Of a stretch of 5,618 nucleotides of DNA, positions 5,550 through 5,618 are shown one piece after another. A program made the position numbers and the translations under genes. The stretch's first letter is position 1. Every line of letters starts with the position of its first letter. Below the pieces are notes generated by a model, which saw only the letters and a program-made list of their open reading frames with translations, was not told where the DNA came from and did no database searches. Source of the stretch: Spirochaetaceae bacterium (lineage in GTDB: Bacteria; Spirochaetota; Spirochaetia; Treponematales; Breznakiellaceae). Where the stretch lies: the NCBI GenBank assembly GCA_031269165.1, contig JAISZQ010000240.1, positions 1 through 5,618 on the forward strand. The letters run 5' to 3'.

Positions 5550-5572
5550 AACAACCCAACATATTATATAAT
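5543..5572 (+). promoter_or_regulatory. Sigma-70 promoter of the IS630-like transposase
   Basis: TTGACA (5543-5548) and TATAAT (5567-5572) are both exact consensus hexamers with an 18-base spacer. The expected transcript start is about 5579-5580, which is the A of the transposase ATG, so the message may be leaderless. The -10 lies in the palindrome ATTATATAAT (5563-5572), so an identical TATAAT also faces the MFS gene on the other strand, but without a good -35. Confidence 0.7.
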
Positions 5573-5579
5573 CATAAGC

Positions 5580-5618
5580 ATGGAACGAATTGATGTTAGA
5601 CGAATGTCTGTTGACGAA
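5580..5618 (+). CDS. IS630-like transposase, N-terminal fragment (runs off right edge)
   Basis: Thirteen codons from the ATG at 5580 read MERIDVRRMSVDE. This resembles the common start M.RID.RKLS.E of IS630 (Tc1/mariner-related) transposases, just ahead of their helix-turn-helix domain. The rest, including the DDE residues, is outside the window. No Shine-Dalgarno precedes the ATG, and the near-perfect promoter places the transcript start at or next to the ATG. The IS end should lie a little to the left, probably near the TA-rich stretch around 5528-5535, but I cannot fix it without the right end. Only 13 residues support the family, so confidence is moderate. Confidence 0.6.
   Translation, partial: MERIDVRRMSVDE

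Overview
The window looks like bacterial chromosome of a mobile-element-rich organism. I tentatively suggest a spirochaete (Treponema-like), from the combination of a REP-transposase-like gene, many short 'GAGCCTGTTCCAAAAC'-type repeats and the style of the efflux proteins. That placement is an impression and was not tested by any search. Base composition is split: the histidine gene on the left is GC-rich (about two thirds GC in lines I counted), whereas the two transporter genes on the right are roughly 35-55% GC. The join between the two halves is a patch of repeats and insertion-sequence debris.

Layout, left to right. (1) Positions 1-113, minus strand: the first 37 codons of a gene that reads like a REP-associated tyrosine transposase (RAYT/IS200-like), running off the left edge. 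(2) 114-535: no gene. It holds a perfect 14-bp-stem hairpin just upstream of that transposase, an A-rich stretch, a second imperfect hairpin of the same family, and one copy of a composite repeat that runs almost to the ribosome binding site of the next gene. (3) 536-2728, plus strand: one 730-codon reading frame that joins three complete histidine-biosynthesis enzymes, HisA, HisI and HisC. The HisI-HisC linker is encoded by DNA containing two palindromes and has no ATG or GTG at which HisC could restart. (4) 2729-3162: no gene. It holds two further copies of the composite repeat, several hairpins, and a 159-bp element with 15-bp perfect terminal inverted repeats. (5) 3163-3432, minus strand: a decayed piece of an IS4-type transposase that stops at the Tyr of its YREK signature, exactly where the 159-bp element begins. 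(6) 3449-4813, minus strand: a complete MATE-family efflux transporter. (7) 4806-5549, minus strand: the C-terminal half to two thirds of an MFS transporter, overlapping the MATE start by 8 bases. (8) 5543-5618, plus strand: a near-ideal sigma-70 promoter followed at once by the N-terminus of an IS630-like transposase that runs off the right edge. Its arrival probably removed the 5' part of the MFS gene.

How the parts work together. HisI and HisA catalyse consecutive steps (phosphoribosyl-AMP to ProFAR to PRFAR), and HisC acts three steps later as the PLP-dependent histidinol-phosphate aminotransferase, so one polypeptide would supply three pathway activities. The MFS-MATE pair looks like a former drug/metabolite efflux operon, now cut at its head by an insertion sequence; only the MATE gene appears intact. 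The most unusual item is the HisA-HisI-HisC fusion together with palindromic repeat DNA inside its linker. The repeat families and their possible mobilising transposases are the second theme.
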